64,000 bases of DNA from Malachius bipustulatus (taxonomy: Eukaryota; Arthropoda; Insecta; Coleoptera; Melyridae): the NCBI GenBank assembly GCA_910589415.1, contig OU342632.1:38329637-38393636 (forward strand), read 5' to 3'. Under the pieces are notes generated by a model, which was not told the DNA's origin, did not search any database, and was given only the letters and a program-made list of their open reading frames with translations. Below, piece after piece: positions 24,717-37,528 of the stretch. The translations under genes were made by a program, and so were the position numbers. Each line of letters opens with the position of its first letter. Position 1 is the stretch's first letter.

Positions 24717-24922
24717 CCACAACGGTTAGCTTGACTCTGAGGTTCTTGGTTGGTGATTTAAGATAGTCTATTCTACATCGATACTCTCCCTCATCTTTTT
24801 CACCGATGTTATCTATGCTGAGCGTCGAAGGCTCTATCATGGTGCGAAAGAAAGCTCTTGTGTCCAAGTTGGCGTCTTGCCAGTGCTTCGGTACGTTGTT
24901 CTGTTGACCTCTTGTGTCGTAA
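24717..24922 (-). CDS. Sidestep-family immunoglobulin-domain exon
   Basis: This is the one clear host exon. On minus it follows an acceptor (tttgttgcag before 24922) and ends at a donor (GTAAGA from 24716). Its 206 bases read YDTRG..., then KHW, AFFRT, LSIDNIGEKDEGEYRCR and SPTKN, ending LTVVG. These are the second half of a V-type Ig domain: the DEGEYRC motif carries the second disulphide Cys, and the RxDxxxSPTxN ending is characteristic of insect Sidestep proteins. Those are single-pass neuronal adhesion proteins, binding Beaten path in Drosophila and guiding motor axons. The upstream intron is phase 2 and the downstream phase 1. The reading frame stays open into the upstream intron as far as 25077, but that part has no Ig character. 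No other exon of the gene was found in the window, so very long introns are likely. Confidence 0.88.
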
Positions 24923-26640
24923 CTGCAACAAAATAAAATTACAAGCTTAGCACGTTTAAGAATAAAGAACAATATTCTAGTTACAAAACGAAATTTCACT
25001 GTTGTTTGTTTCAAACTTTTATATCTCGCCGGTGCGCTGAGCGCAGAATTTAGATCACCGTCATCAAGAACATTCATAATGTCATTATTTTATCCACGTT
25101 CACAGAAATAGCTAGCTTGTACGAAAAGAAACTTGTAAGAGAAAATATGCTTACACTTTGATATTAATAAAAGTATATCTAGTTAATTGCTGATAATCCG
25201 TTGAAATATCAAAGAAGCAAGTTGTAAGGAAAAGAAATTCCGAAGCGCTCATCAGCAGAAAAACTTTAGTGCTCGTTCAAGCGACGACTAATAAAATTAA
25301 TGGGAATTGGAACAGGGAAAACTAGAAAACGAGTGGAAAAGAGGAAGCCAACGCTAGCGCAAAGTAAGTAAATTAAGGAAAGATCATCCGTAAATAATTC
25401 ATTAGAGTCGTAATGGATTGGCGTAATATCGAAATTGTCGTGTGAGAGAAGGCAGAATATATTGTCTTACTCTATATATGACGCTCTCTCGTCAAGAGAA
25501 GCTGTTCTATATTAATGTTTGTAGGGTAGGTTAGGAGTGCCTTAGATTAGGGAATTAGAGAATTATTCCCTGGAGAATAGGGGAAAACTACTCAAGATAA
25601 AGCGGCGTGAAATAGGTTAGGTCTCGGCATACACAAGGGAATTTTGTAGAGAATGACGAAACATGAATGCTTATACAGTGTTATATTTTCAGTCTGCAAA
25701 ACTAATTGAAACAATTAAAGACGGTAAAGCAAAAAATAAGCAAAATGTTGTGTACATATTATCTTGCGACGGAAGGCTAAGGACCCCCTGATCTACTTCC
25801 TTCATCAGTTCGAGTCGAGGCAAGCATTTACTACACACCAACCTAATACTTAGTCAGCCTTCCTTGATCGCGTTTGTGGTGGTGCGAAAAAAAAATCTCT
25901 AATTAGAGACGTTTGATCAAAATTACTGATTTTTGGAGTCAGTTTGATAATTTCTGAATTAACTCAATAAAATTAGTTTTTATAGGATCTTTTCTATTAC
26001 CTATATTTTTAATAATTTATTATTGTTTTCAAATCTAAAACATGAAACCTTTTTCCTGCGACCAGTATGTATAAGGCATACCTACGCAAAGTTCGTTACC
26101 GTACACTTTTGTGGCTATGACAGTGACGTTGACGTATAAAAAGTTGCGATCAATAATCCGAACCACACAATAAGCACCCTGTAAGATCCCCTAAATAGAC
26201 AATATTCGATGATCACAATAGTAGTGATGAGAAAAACAGCCCCTTTTGAAACAGTATTTACTTTTACTATAAAATCACAAATATATTATGCTGATTCATG
26301 TATTATAGGTTACTAGCACACTCAAGTAGTTTAATGAAATTAGGAATGCAGGTATCATAAAATTTTGAAATCAGTCCAATTCTTCGTTGATAAAATAACA
26401 AACACTGAAATAGGTACCGCGCATTTCTATTAAAGGTCAATTTTCAGGCACTCACAATCAACTACACCAGTCGATCATATTGTTAGTACTATAATTTAAA
26501 ATTAAGTTTCATTGAATACAAAATTGTCTTGTTATGCTCGTATGAAAAGCATAGTGAGACACACGTGCATAAAAGCCATTTCTCACTCGTGTGAAATATG
26601 CTACTTTGTGCCCTTGTTTCACATTATAATATTTATTACA
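24923..26640 (-). other. Probable intron of the Sidestep-like gene
   Basis: Begins at the acceptor of the Ig exon; no further exon was found. AT-rich with short frames. The extent of the intron is inference. Confidence 0.5.
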
Positions 26641-26896
26641 GTTACGTGAGAGCCGGCGGTGGCCTCGAGGGTTAGAAGTGCAGACTACTAAAACAATGAA
26701 CTGCCTCGGACTGATTTCGATTTCCAGTCTCGCTTTGGTCGTTTGTATCTTCTATTCTACTATTTAATTGGCATACTTGAGGATGGGTAATGAGCAAGTT
26801 CTCGAACCCATAATTACTGGAGTGGAGGGACTCTATCTATCTCCGTAGTTAAGACCGATTTTCCCTCCTTAAAAAAACAAAAAAAGAGTTAAGTGA
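26641..26896 (+). mobile_element. tRNA-derived SINE with target-site duplication
   Basis: The head reads GCCGGCGGTGGCCTCGAGGG, with a tRNA-Ser/Leu-like A-box (tggcctcgagg, 26660-26670). A degenerate B-box, gatttcgatttcc (26713-26725), follows. A tRNA-unrelated body then runs to an A-rich tail at about 26871-26885. The flanks are gttacgtga (26641-26649) and gttaagtga (26888-26896), a 9 bp duplication with one change, as made by LINE machinery acting on a SINE. Pol III type 2 promoter boxes are therefore present, but the weak B-box suggests an old, inactive copy. Confidence 0.75.
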
Positions 26897-29800
26897 AAAC
26901 AAAATTCTTATATCGATTATTGTTAAAAATGTAGTTAAACTTCGACAAGTTGTATTTTTAAGCTTTATGTAGGATATGTAAAATCTTCAAACGCTAGTAG
27001 AAGATTCTTAGTCTAGTTGCATTGAATAAAGTTCAAAATAAAGCAAACAAAATTTTAAAGAGTGGTAAATTCTTTGTGGTTGCAATATCGCGTAATAGCT
27101 ATAAGCTGGGCAACCAAAGAGGAAGGAAATTGTGGGTGAACACAGCACATTGCGAGGTGGTCCAATCTGCAGTATCATTACGGGCTAGCGCCCAGCAATT
27201 CCGTCCCTATATCCCTTGCCCGAGCGGGGTAAAAACCCTCGTCCACTGCTCGCTATAAGGGAAATATGTTTGGAATTAAGTGATTTCTCAGTTCAGTAAG
27301 CTGCCGCCGCTAGCTGCACTCGAGATTATTAATTTCCATTATGTTTTATGAACACAATTTCTGTTCTCTATAGTAAGTAGCATTGCGTTACCACCGACAT
27401 AAATTCGTTCTGTTGCCTAATTGTTCCCTCCCTTGAAGGATGAATGAAATTCCAAATCCCTGCTTTGTGTTGTAATACGATCCTGCTGCCATATAGAACT
27501 ACAATTTTCGGTTTGCTTTTATACCCGGATTTTCTCATCATATATGATTGCTTTCTTCTTTGCCGAAGCACTGATAATAATTACATATTACATCAATACT
27601 TATTTAATCATCATAACCTGTCCTTATTGTTAATAAATAATCCAAACATTCATAATATCAAAAGATCGTAAATAGAAGCTTCGTTCTGTGATTAAAAGCA
27701 GCACGTTTCGCAATATCAGCGCTTTTACTTTAACTTAATCATTGACAAAGCGCACTGCTTAAAAAAGTACTCAACCCCTAGGGATTTGGAAAGAAACAAA
27801 CTCCGACTACTCGTAGAAGTACAACAGCAGGAGCCATCAGATAGTGGCAAACTTTTCATCGCCGTCTTTCACCGACCAACACGATCCAAGTCCAGCATCC
27901 GGTTGCCTAGAATCTCCCCTACCGCAAGTTATCCGAGAAGTCTTTGGCATTATATTTCCCGAAAGAGGACAAGTGGCACTGTCCAGTCATCGCGCCATTG
28001 CAAAAGCAACTCCTCCAGCTATACTTCTGTTGTAGTTTGCAAAGTAATAATCTTTCGATGTCTATATAAAACCTGTGGGGGAATAATGAGTTTTCTTACT
28101 GAAAACGTCTTCAACTTTTGCTAAAGTTTCCAGAGACATTTTGATTCAAAGCACCGGTAAATTCAGTTACGAGTAATTTTGACTGAAAATTTTTTACACG
28201 CAACTTTGACACTAAATTCTTTATCGCAAAAAGTAGAACTTCGGTATTTATACATTTTGCAGAGCTTGGTGGTTATGATATAAAGAAATATCTGTAGGTA
28301 TGTAAATTTATTAGGAAATCAGAATATCTTGAAATAAACAAATTGAAATGAAAAATACTTCGCTATTTCTAGTCATTCTGGGCTAAATATTTGCAAAAAT
28401 ATATTTAGATGCTGAGGCGAACAATAATTTGATAGACTGTTTTACCTATACGTGATGAAAAGTGAGTTTTCCGACTCTATCCTGGAAAGAATTTCAGCTA
28501 TGAAATACACAAACATGCTCAAATCACAAGGACTTAAAATTAAAAAATAATGAACCTTAATATAATAATAGTTGTCAAAATATTTATCTCCGATTCAAGT
28601 TTGTTCGATTTAGAGGTGAAAACACACAATTCTAAAATATAGCAACAAAACAATTTATATTTATCCACATTTGATGCCTGAATAGACCGGTGCCTAATGT
28701 CTCCCTAATACTAGCAATATAAAGCAGAGCCAAGACTGCAGCAGCGGAACTGCCATCTGAAGAAAGCAATAATCTGCACGCATCAGGCGCAGTTATAACC
28801 GGTTATGGCCGCTCATTCGGCCAACTTCCCAAATAAACAAACTGTCATTACTCACTCCTGTGGGGGGCGCGACAAGAAACTCCTACGCCACTGCTGATAA
28901 CGGCCGAATTATGCCCAGATATACAAGAACAACCGACTCCCGGTCGACAATCAGTACGTTGCACTCGTAGGTCCCGCGTAGCCCACCATCGGAGTCTCAT
29001 CCTGGGGGTTACCTAACAAGGGTGCTAATGGTCGTTATGCAAATAGAATCCGAACTTGCATATTTACTCGTAGTAATGTCAGTGGCTTATTGCGAGAGTT
29101 AATTTGGCCAAGAGTGGTGATGATGTGCAGAGCTGCTACAGAGGAGCTGCAACTAAGTTTAATATAAATGGGAAAGGCCTGAAGGAGATGCATTATTGTG
29201 ATAAATAACATGCTTTGAGAGAACATCAACTGCAGATTTTCATGAAACTTGATAATCACAAAGATAATGCAAGTTGAAAGCTGATTTGATACGGAATGTG
29301 CGGGACTCCAGAATGCAAGGAAACCTGTGTCAAGCGTGCACATATACGTTTCTAAAACCCTGTTTGAAATGGGTAAATTCCAATTTGCGAACTACAAAGG
29401 TCTTCGGAATATCAAAAAGACGAGTTCACGTGCAAGCCATTTGGTAATCTATAGGTACTCCTTTGGAGAAAATTAAGGCTTCAATCATTAGTTAAGTTTG
29501 AGTTATTACTAATGAAAGGATATAGAAAGCTGTTAACGTTTGAAAATTGGTATCACTGAACGTCCTTTTGTTCCACTTCTATATATACCTAAAGTATATA
29601 TGTGAAGCAGTCACCTAACAACACAAAAATCATTACTAAATTTGATAGGGCATTGTGATAACATCCTTAATTACAGTCAACATTAACTTCTCATTTAATA
29701 TTCCCGTTAAACAAAAGTAGCGAAGCGTAGTTCTTATCAAAATATAATTTATTTATGGACGAGACACGCAAAACGGGAACCGCTTTCACCTGGGTGGCTA

Positions 29801-31368
29801 TTTGATGCTTGACGCGAGAGTACCGTGATTTTTCAACACGTTATACGAATTTCGTGTAAATAAATAATGATTCACGTCTTTCTTAATATAATTCAGCAAC
29901 TCCCATGATCCAATCATTTGTAAGGATATAATACAAATATTCTATTTGTAATCTTCAATGGCATTTATATTTTCCTAGGATAATTTAACAACAATGAAAA
30001 TGACGTCATAATGACCTCATCTTTAGTCGTATAAAAACCTTATTTCACAAAGCACGTACAATTTTGACAGTGTCTAATGATACGATTTAAGGAGGTAATA
30101 TTATGAATCAAAATAACTGTCAAATTATCACTTCCAACATAATTCATTAATGTCGTTCACAGGGTAATTTTTCGCCTCATTCCGAAAATTTCAATGTGTA
30201 TGAAGTTAGCGAAATCGGTTATTTATGTTCTGATATCTTTCACTCGTAGAATATTAATAATTACCACAGTTGTATTTTGATCAATTTATTACCTCACCGA
30301 AACTTAAAGCTGAGTAATTCTTCCTGTCTTGAAATCTGACAACCTTGCATTTATTGTCAATGACGTCATGGCCAGCTTTGCTGACACGACCAAAGGTAAA
30401 TTTTAGGATGAAACTGGTAACTGGTTTTCAAAAATGCTACCATTTTCCTACAGATAAAATGATAATCTATTGTTAAATTCAAGGGGATAGTTCTTCACAA
30501 AGATCTTCTTGCTATCATTTATTCGACGAGCCCATCAATTTCACGCAGTAAGCTCCAAATGTCTTGGTGATCACTCGATGGTCTCTTCTGACCACTCAAT
30601 TATCATGCTCCCTCTTTCAATCCTCCCACCAGGAAACAATTCCATTAACAATTATTATGGGACCTGCCAGGAAAAATGGGCCTGAGATCTACCATGGATT
30701 GGGGTACCACAACGGTCCTAGATGTAGAAGGTTTAAATGCAGTTGCTGTCAATATCCGTTGAGTTATTGTTTAAGGATCATCATTGATGTCTTTAAGTTT
30801 CCTCGGGTACCTATACCAAATTATGTGGAGCTTAAAATTTGTTTTAAAAAAATACTATTTTTTTTTGTAATATTTTTGACCTTACAATTCAAATTATGCA
30901 TTACAACCTTGTTTTTTTTAAATAAATCACCCTTGATCTAACCTTCCAGCATCTTACTATATCATTGAACAGCCTTGCCATCGCAATGTATCTACCTGTA
31001 GAAGCGCGCACTATCAGATCTAAACTAAGCCAGATAAGAGCGCACCCGCCGAGAGGAAGCGCCGTTCACGGCTGGGAGGCGTCAGGTAGAAGTGGCGGTG
31101 GAGAACGGTTGCATGTTGACCTGTCACCTTTCAGCTGATTAACTGCGTGCTAAATTATCTAATTGCCTGGAGGCATTACGAATCCGGTCACATGTGAAAT
31201 TCAGCCAGCCAGAAGGGCGGATATAGATCACCATGCCAGACCTATATAGCGCTCCAGAAGGGTTAATCGACGTTATTATTGTTACTGCTGCTTTGAGTGT
31301 CCCCAGTTACAGGTCTTCTTTATAGGGCTCTTCCCTGCTAGTTTATACCCAACTAGTAGATTTACAAC
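26897..31368. other. Long non-coding stretch with GC-richer islands
   Basis: No gene is supported. Blocks at about 27080-27260, 28720-29010 and 30985-31260 are GC-richer than the surroundings. The frames at 27786-28124, 29035-29343 and 30564-30941 show no domain. Two TGACGTCA palindromes lie about 360 bp apart at 30001 and 30361. The islands might be conserved regulatory DNA; this is inference only. Confidence 0.35.
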
Positions 31369-31701
31369 ATGGAAATTGATTATTACGACAGATTAGATCC
31401 CTCAAGGGCGTATGAATATATTAGGACGTCATATTTGCTCTATACCGTAATGCGGTGTGATGTAAACTTGGCCCCAAAAACGTCTGATCTTTTTTGTTTC
31501 GAAAAAGTATCTTTCCTCATTAGTACTCACCCTATTTTGCGATACATTGTCATCATAGAGAAAGGTGACTCTTTTTACCAAAAAGAGAGCCTCATTCAGG
31601 GTGGCTGCCGAAGTTCGATCCACGGTGGTATGATGTACTTCTTTACACTGGACAGTCACCCATTCATGTTCGAAAATGCCTTAGGTCCAGATTTTCTCTG
31701 A
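31369..31701 (+). CDS. Unassigned 110-codon reading frame
   Basis: A true ATG in good context (acaacATGG) opens a frame beginning MEIDYYDRLDPSRAYEYIRT. It has a Cys/Phe-rich middle and ends HPFMFENALGPDFL. I do not recognise it. The opposite strand is also open for 77 codons (31429-31659), which weakens the coding argument for either strand. No splice signals or neighbours help. It may be chance or a piece of an unknown element. Confidence 0.2.
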   Translation: MEIDYYDRLDPSRAYEYIRTSYLLYTVMRCDVNLAPKTSDLFCFEKVSFLISTHPILRYIVIIEKGDSFYQKESLIQGGCRSSIHGGMMYFFTLDSHPFMFENALGPDFL

Positions 31702-34700
31702 ATTGTAATTTGACCTTTTTTTATTGAAAAGGCACATCATGAACTGCGAGGGAATCTCTCGCTCTGGGAGCGGTGAATGGAGACCTTCTGGGACCTGCTT
31801 TCATTATGTGTTGTTTAAAAGTTGGAATAGATAGATCCCATACATTGGCACTAAACTTGGTCTCTTGTTTTCTTGTTTTCTTTTGAAGACTTAAGACTCG
31901 GAGCTAACGGAATAATTATTAAAGAAACTCAATGAATAGGATTAGATCGTAAAACTTTCATCAAACTCATTTGACTGTATAATTTTCGTATAATTCTCTT
32001 TATTTATAGTCGGTTCTATAACTTTTTACCGATTTTACCCATAAAAATTGGCATAACAGTGAACATTGAGAATATGCAATTATTAGGCATATCTTGAAAA
32101 TTCTGTTAAAAAAAAAAAAATGGAATTATTATAAAGTAAGGCTTACCGTAGCTTTTCCTGGAATTTTATCCGTCGACAAAAATTCTTATTTGTTGGTTTT
32201 GAGGAACGCTATAGTACTGATACAAGTAACGAAGACATCTAGAGAATCTGTACATGCGACAGGTGGGCAAGGTCAGAACCAAGGACGTAATATCTCCGTG
32301 AATGTAATCCCCGGAGGAGTACCCCAGAAGTGCATTCGAGTTGCTGCTTTGAACAGGACAATAATTTAAAGCCTGTTTTGCGTCAAGCGTGATACTCAAC
32401 TTGACACTCAATTTGAGAATACTAATAAGATTCTGTGTAAAGTGTACTCGCTTGTATAGTTTCGAATCATGGCCACTGAGTGAGTATAAAGAACAGAATG
32501 GTGTCACGGGAAACTGTTCCCGGCAATATAGAGAGGAAGAATTTAGAACTACTACTGTGGAATTTGGAAAATTGTGATTTGAGATGTGGAAAATGGGAAA
32601 ATTAGAAAAATTTAATGGCATCTATAAAATGAGTAAAATAGACGTTTTTATTTGTACAGTGAAGTCGGAACGTAGATAAATGACGCAAAAGCGGCCCCAA
32701 GTTGATTATCGTGTCAAAAAATCTTCTTGAAAGAATCAACAACGAAAACGTTCACTCGAAAAATGACATTTCTCCTGTTATCGCGAAAAAGAAAATTTTC
32801 ATGAAAAAATCGATTTCTTCAAAATGGGACGTAAGAACTGACACACAGTTTATTAAGTAAAATGTCAACGACATTTTTTGGCGAATATGGGCAGAAATCA
32901 ATGAAAACTGTGGTAAATATTAGTCTCACTCCGTACACTAGAAACTTTCATCGTTTGATCGAGGAAGCAAGCACCTCGTGGGAAACATAAATAATTGAAA
33001 TCAATATTATTTGATGAAATTCAATTCAAATCAGGACATTTCACAGACATCTTGTCAATCATTGAATTTTTCTCGTTACGAAGAGCAAATAATGGATCAA
33101 TCTGAGAATTAACTGGATGTATAATTAAAAAGTGGACAGTTTACTTAACATCGTTTTTTTTTCAAAAGTGATTGTTTTTTATTTTCGTATACATACGGTA
33201 TTAGACCGTGTATTGGAAAACGTATACCTAACAGACATCTAAGGAGATTTTACTGAAATACCAGATGAGTTTAGTTTTATATGAACATCAAGAATTATAA
33301 AGATTTTTTCATCAATAGAAATTTTCTTTGGTAGATTCTTCAAATTTTAAAACATTAAAGATACCATTTTCTCATATCATTTCTACATTGTACAGATGAG
33401 GGATTCCTATGTACATCCATTAATAGTACGTGTACCAAGTATTTATGTTAGTATTTTATAAATTTTCATGTACCCATCAAATGTAAATTATTTTCATTGC
33501 GTTGAAGTAGTTGTTTCGATCAAAATTCTTCGCCCGTCCTTTAATTACCAAAAAAATCAAAATTTAAGCCCTTAATTCGTGATTCAAATACTAAACGATA
33601 AATGATAGATAAGAAATGAAAATTGAGGCAGTTTAATACCTAAAAAATCAAGACGTTAAGAGCTTAAAAAAAGGCCAACAAAACTCGATAACTCGATCAT
33701 CACAGAACTCTTCCACTAAACCGGGTGCTTCGTAAGTTTTTCAACAAACACATTCTGGTTCTGTAATTCTGGCGGGAATTCTAGGAATGGCATTTTGAAA
33801 CCATGCAAAAAAACCTTGCTGAAAACTAAAGTTTCGAGAAACCTATTGACAAAAATTTTACCTGCCAGGAATGTCTCGATGTAGGGATACTTTCACTAGT
33901 ATATCACTCGATAAGGACAAAAGTGAGCGCTTTTTCTAAGAAGTTTGTTAGCAGGTTCCTACAGAAACATTCCATCCATGCACTGAGTTTGATGGGGAAC
34001 TACTACTTGGGTGCCACCACATGATAATTATTATTCCAAATAAAAAACCAAATTTCATCGCGTTAATTCTCATTGCGAAAACAACTCTCAACTATAACAA
34101 TAATTGTTTGCTCTTACGTGAGCGCCTTTAAACAATTCGGACAATATGTATAAATAAATAACCCAATATCAGTAATTATTTTCTTTGTCTAATGAAAATA
34201 ATCTTCTTAATTACTATCCTTTCCTTTAAAAACAAAAGATATTGAACGGCCTTCAGAATATCGATAATGCTGAATGCATTATCACATTGTTTAAATAACA
34301 TTTATAAGAATTTATATTGAGCTCGGGTAGCGATGGCAGAACCGAATTAGAGAGTAGCGACAGAGAGTTACTTTGAGATAAGTACCTATGTGCGAGAAAC
34401 ACTGTTTACGACTATTTGACGTGTATCACTGAAGAATTCAGAGTTACGGATGAAATACCGATGATTTGAGACTAACTGTGGTAAACTATAGCACTGGCAT
34501 TAAAGTTACATTTATTTTGAATCAACTAAAAACAAATAACAGTTACAATTAGCAACCGTGACAGCGGATCACGATGCTCTCAAAATCGACTCGCATGTAG
34601 AACGGTCCAAATCTCGTATCATCTGCGAATCGAAATCACGTTATGACATACGTTCCGCGGTCCACGGCTCACTGAGGAAGTGCTAATTAACGAGCTCCGG

Positions 34701-35944
34701 ATATTATAGTGCGTGGGTATCCAGTGCATTATAGATAGAGAATCAGTGGCACAAAAACCAGGCAGTGGATTATGATTCAAAATCAAGTATACCTAATCTA
34801 TTGAACATCAATAATTAAACGAATGTTATAGAAAATAAACCCTCCTATAATAAAAGAGCAATAAAGGCAGCAGAGATCATTATTTTAATATTACCTATTT
34901 TAATAAACGAATAACTAACCAGAATTTTTAGTAAAGTAAAAAGATCTGGTTAAAATTGTTCTTACATTTTAGAGCCAGAGTGAAAAAGGAACAATTTTTT
35001 CATACATGACGGTAAGTGCATGTAGGTACGTATAATATAATCAATACCGTTTTCTTCTGTCCTATAACATTAATATATATCCTATAGGTTCTGTTACACC
35101 TAACGTTTGCACACTATAATAATAACCGACATGCAAGCGTGTCCTGTTTTTTACTACCCACCTAGTAAAGTTCAGTTATATCACCCTAAAATCTACCGAC
35201 GCGAAAAAGATGTTAAATAAATAATAAACAAATTAGAATACCTGCGTTGAATTTTTCATGATACCAATTCAATTCCCGAATATAGAATTTCAATATTTAC
35301 TGTGTCCAGGATGATTACCACATTATGAAAAAACATATATAGTAGATAGACCCTGATCATATCAGGATAGACGTAAGTGCCTCATTCATTTTATGCCTAT
35401 AGTAAATATGACAACACTGTGTGAAGTTTAAGGACATGCCTAGTAATATGGTACCTAAATGTAAGGTGGTTACAAGAAGTCCATCAACGCGCCTCTCTGA
35501 CTAGGAAATATAGCAATGAATGAGGAATGCAGGAAAACAATCACAATCAACAAAAGCTCGCTTCTGAAAGCCTCCGGCACGAGTCGTTAAAACTGCTGAA
35601 AGAGTATCCCGTTTCATTTGCGCTGTAACAAAAGATATCTGAGAATGAAAAAAGGATGTAATTTCAATATCAGAATTTCAGTTTGCATGGCTCTACTTTT
35701 TATAAATTTCTACAGCAGGGATTCCTTAGATTTTGTGCTAAAAATAGGTACTGCAAAAAGATATGATCGATAATAATAATTGTTGTCTATCGCTATTCTT
35801 TAAATTTAAAAGCTTGAAAATTATAAAGTTTTCTTATAATTAAGACTTGAAAATTCTCACGAATGATCATTTACATTTAGATTTTAATATACACGAAAGA
35901 TACATTTTTTTCAGTAACTAGGTAGGTACTAGTCAGTATACGAA
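31702..35944. other. Long non-coding stretch, nothing firm
   Basis: Overlapping open frames on both strands at 32094-32621 lack any domain. A GC-richer island lies at about 34556-34720. The remainder is AT-rich without recognisable repeats. Confidence 0.4.
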
Positions 35945-37528
35945 TCGTGTCGATTTTGTTATTGTGAGGGCCTTTTTTGGGTATCAAATACAAGTTCATC
36001 CCCTTAACGGGGGTGGCTACCACTTTTGTCATCATCATAGGGAGCAGATATCTTTAATTTTATTTACAACGATTCTTATCTTATTGGGTTTCGCTTAAAT
36101 ATTACAGGGTGAACAGAGGAAACAGGTCTACTTCATCATTTTTTACTTTCTTTTATATATATATTTTTTTTTTGGAAATAAAATAAATAATTACACCGTC
36201 GCACTTCACTGGCTACTATATGATGGTTGTCAAGGTCACTATTATGACTGTAACGATTACTACGACTGAATCCATTTGATATGAAATCCTTTTTAGCCCT
36301 GAATACTAAATGACAAAAAATTTAAATCCATGGTTTTGCTTTCGAGAACAATCGACCTTCAGAAACAAAAAAATAAACTAAAAATATTAAAAAAAAATTG
36401 TTAAAAAAAAATTATTAGTTCAAGGAATACTCAAGTTTTGCACCCGAAACTTGCATACCTACTAAAAAAAAAATTCTTCTCGAAACGTTCCCTTACATTT
36501 TGGAGGACCTGTGGTGTCTTCCGACTCTGGGTAATACTTTTGAGAAGACCCGACAAGAAAAAGTCCAGATGACTTAAATCTAGTGAGCGGGTAGGTAGGC
36601 TATTCCGGAGCACCTCTTCGTCCAATCTATTGTACCGGGAAAACTCTTTCCAGGAACCCCCGAACAGCCAGCGCATAATGTGGTGGAGCTCCATCTTGTT
36701 GTAAAATCATCATGTTCAACGACATGAACAAGCAATGGGTGAACTAAATGTTCCAGCAATTCCAGTTGCGGTCTTTGTGGGAAATCATTGGATTCACGTC
36801 CGACCAATATCGATGGTTATGACTATTTAAAATAGAATTTAAGAAAAATGTAGGTACACTCGTTGAAAGTAAAATTGCATCAGCACCTATTCGTGCGGTC
36901 ATAACTTCACAAAACTCCTGTCGTTAATCGAAATCATGTTCATTATTCAGTTCATGAATAAAATTATAAATGAATTTTGTATGGATGAAATGTATGCTGC
37001 TTGAGTATGCGGCGAGTAGTAGTTATTGGAATGTTGGTTACAATGGACAATTTTCATGCACTCAGAGTTGGGTCTGAACAACTTGTCCCAAAACTCCAAT
37101 CACAGTAGGTACTGTCGTTTGTTGCCTGAAGTTAACTGAGGGTCTCTTCGCAATAGAGTAAACCATTTTTCAAAAGCAATGTTTTTTTTTGGAAAACGAC
37201 AACTCAAAGTTAAGCTTAAACTGGGATCAAAATATGGGATCTGTTAGGTGGTCGAAAGTAGAATAAACTAATTATGAAGTAGACCTTTTTTATCAATTCG
37301 CCATATCAATCCGCCCCTATCAATATTTAGGCGAAACATAAAAAGTGAGATATCGTTGCTTAAAGAGAATTAAAGCACCTTTCAAAAATAATAACGGATC
37401 ACTCGATATTTGTTCCCTAGATATACTAATAAGAGAAGGGGCGGTAGCCACCCCCGACAAGGTGATGAACTTGGATGGTTAGATTTGTTACTCAAAGTCC
37501 CCTCTATAACAAAACAAACCTGACACTG
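35945..37528 (-). mobile_element. Mariner-like DNA transposon with long diverged inverted repeats
   Basis: The left arm (about 35945-36150) and right arm (about 37250-37528) are inverted copies with many substitutions. Clear shared blocks are gtgtc at the tips, caagttcatc, cgggggtggctacc, taggga-ca-atatc, tttcgc-taaatatt and aggtctacttcat. Between them lies a broken transposase on minus. The length of about 1.6 kb fits the Tc1/mariner superfamily, although inverted repeats of roughly 200 bp are long for it. The exact tips and target duplication are not certain. Confidence 0.75.
36430..37180 (-). pseudogene. Broken mariner-like transposase
   Basis: Reading minus in shifting frames gives, in order: RRDPQLTSGNK (about 37160, part of the N-terminal DNA-binding region), RRILKQHTFHPYKIHL (about 37000), RQEFCEVMTARIGADA (about 36920), NSHNHRYWSDVNP (about 36830-36790), QQDGAPPHYALAVRGFLE (about 36705-36650) with the second catalytic Asp, and SLDLSHLDFFL (about 36570) in place of the family's SPDLTPLDFFLWG with the last Asp. 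These are hallmarks of a Tc1/mariner-superfamily transposase type common in insects. Several stops and frameshifts make it inactive. A second relic of this type is at 47265-47690. Confidence 0.82.

Noticed and set aside
27080..27260. Coding exon on plus in a GC-richer patch
   Set aside because: The frame is open but has no motif or flanking splice signals that fit.
32094..32621. Open frames of 91 and 151 codons on opposite strands
   Set aside because: The codons are unbiased, there is no domain or splice context, and the two frames overlap; probably chance.
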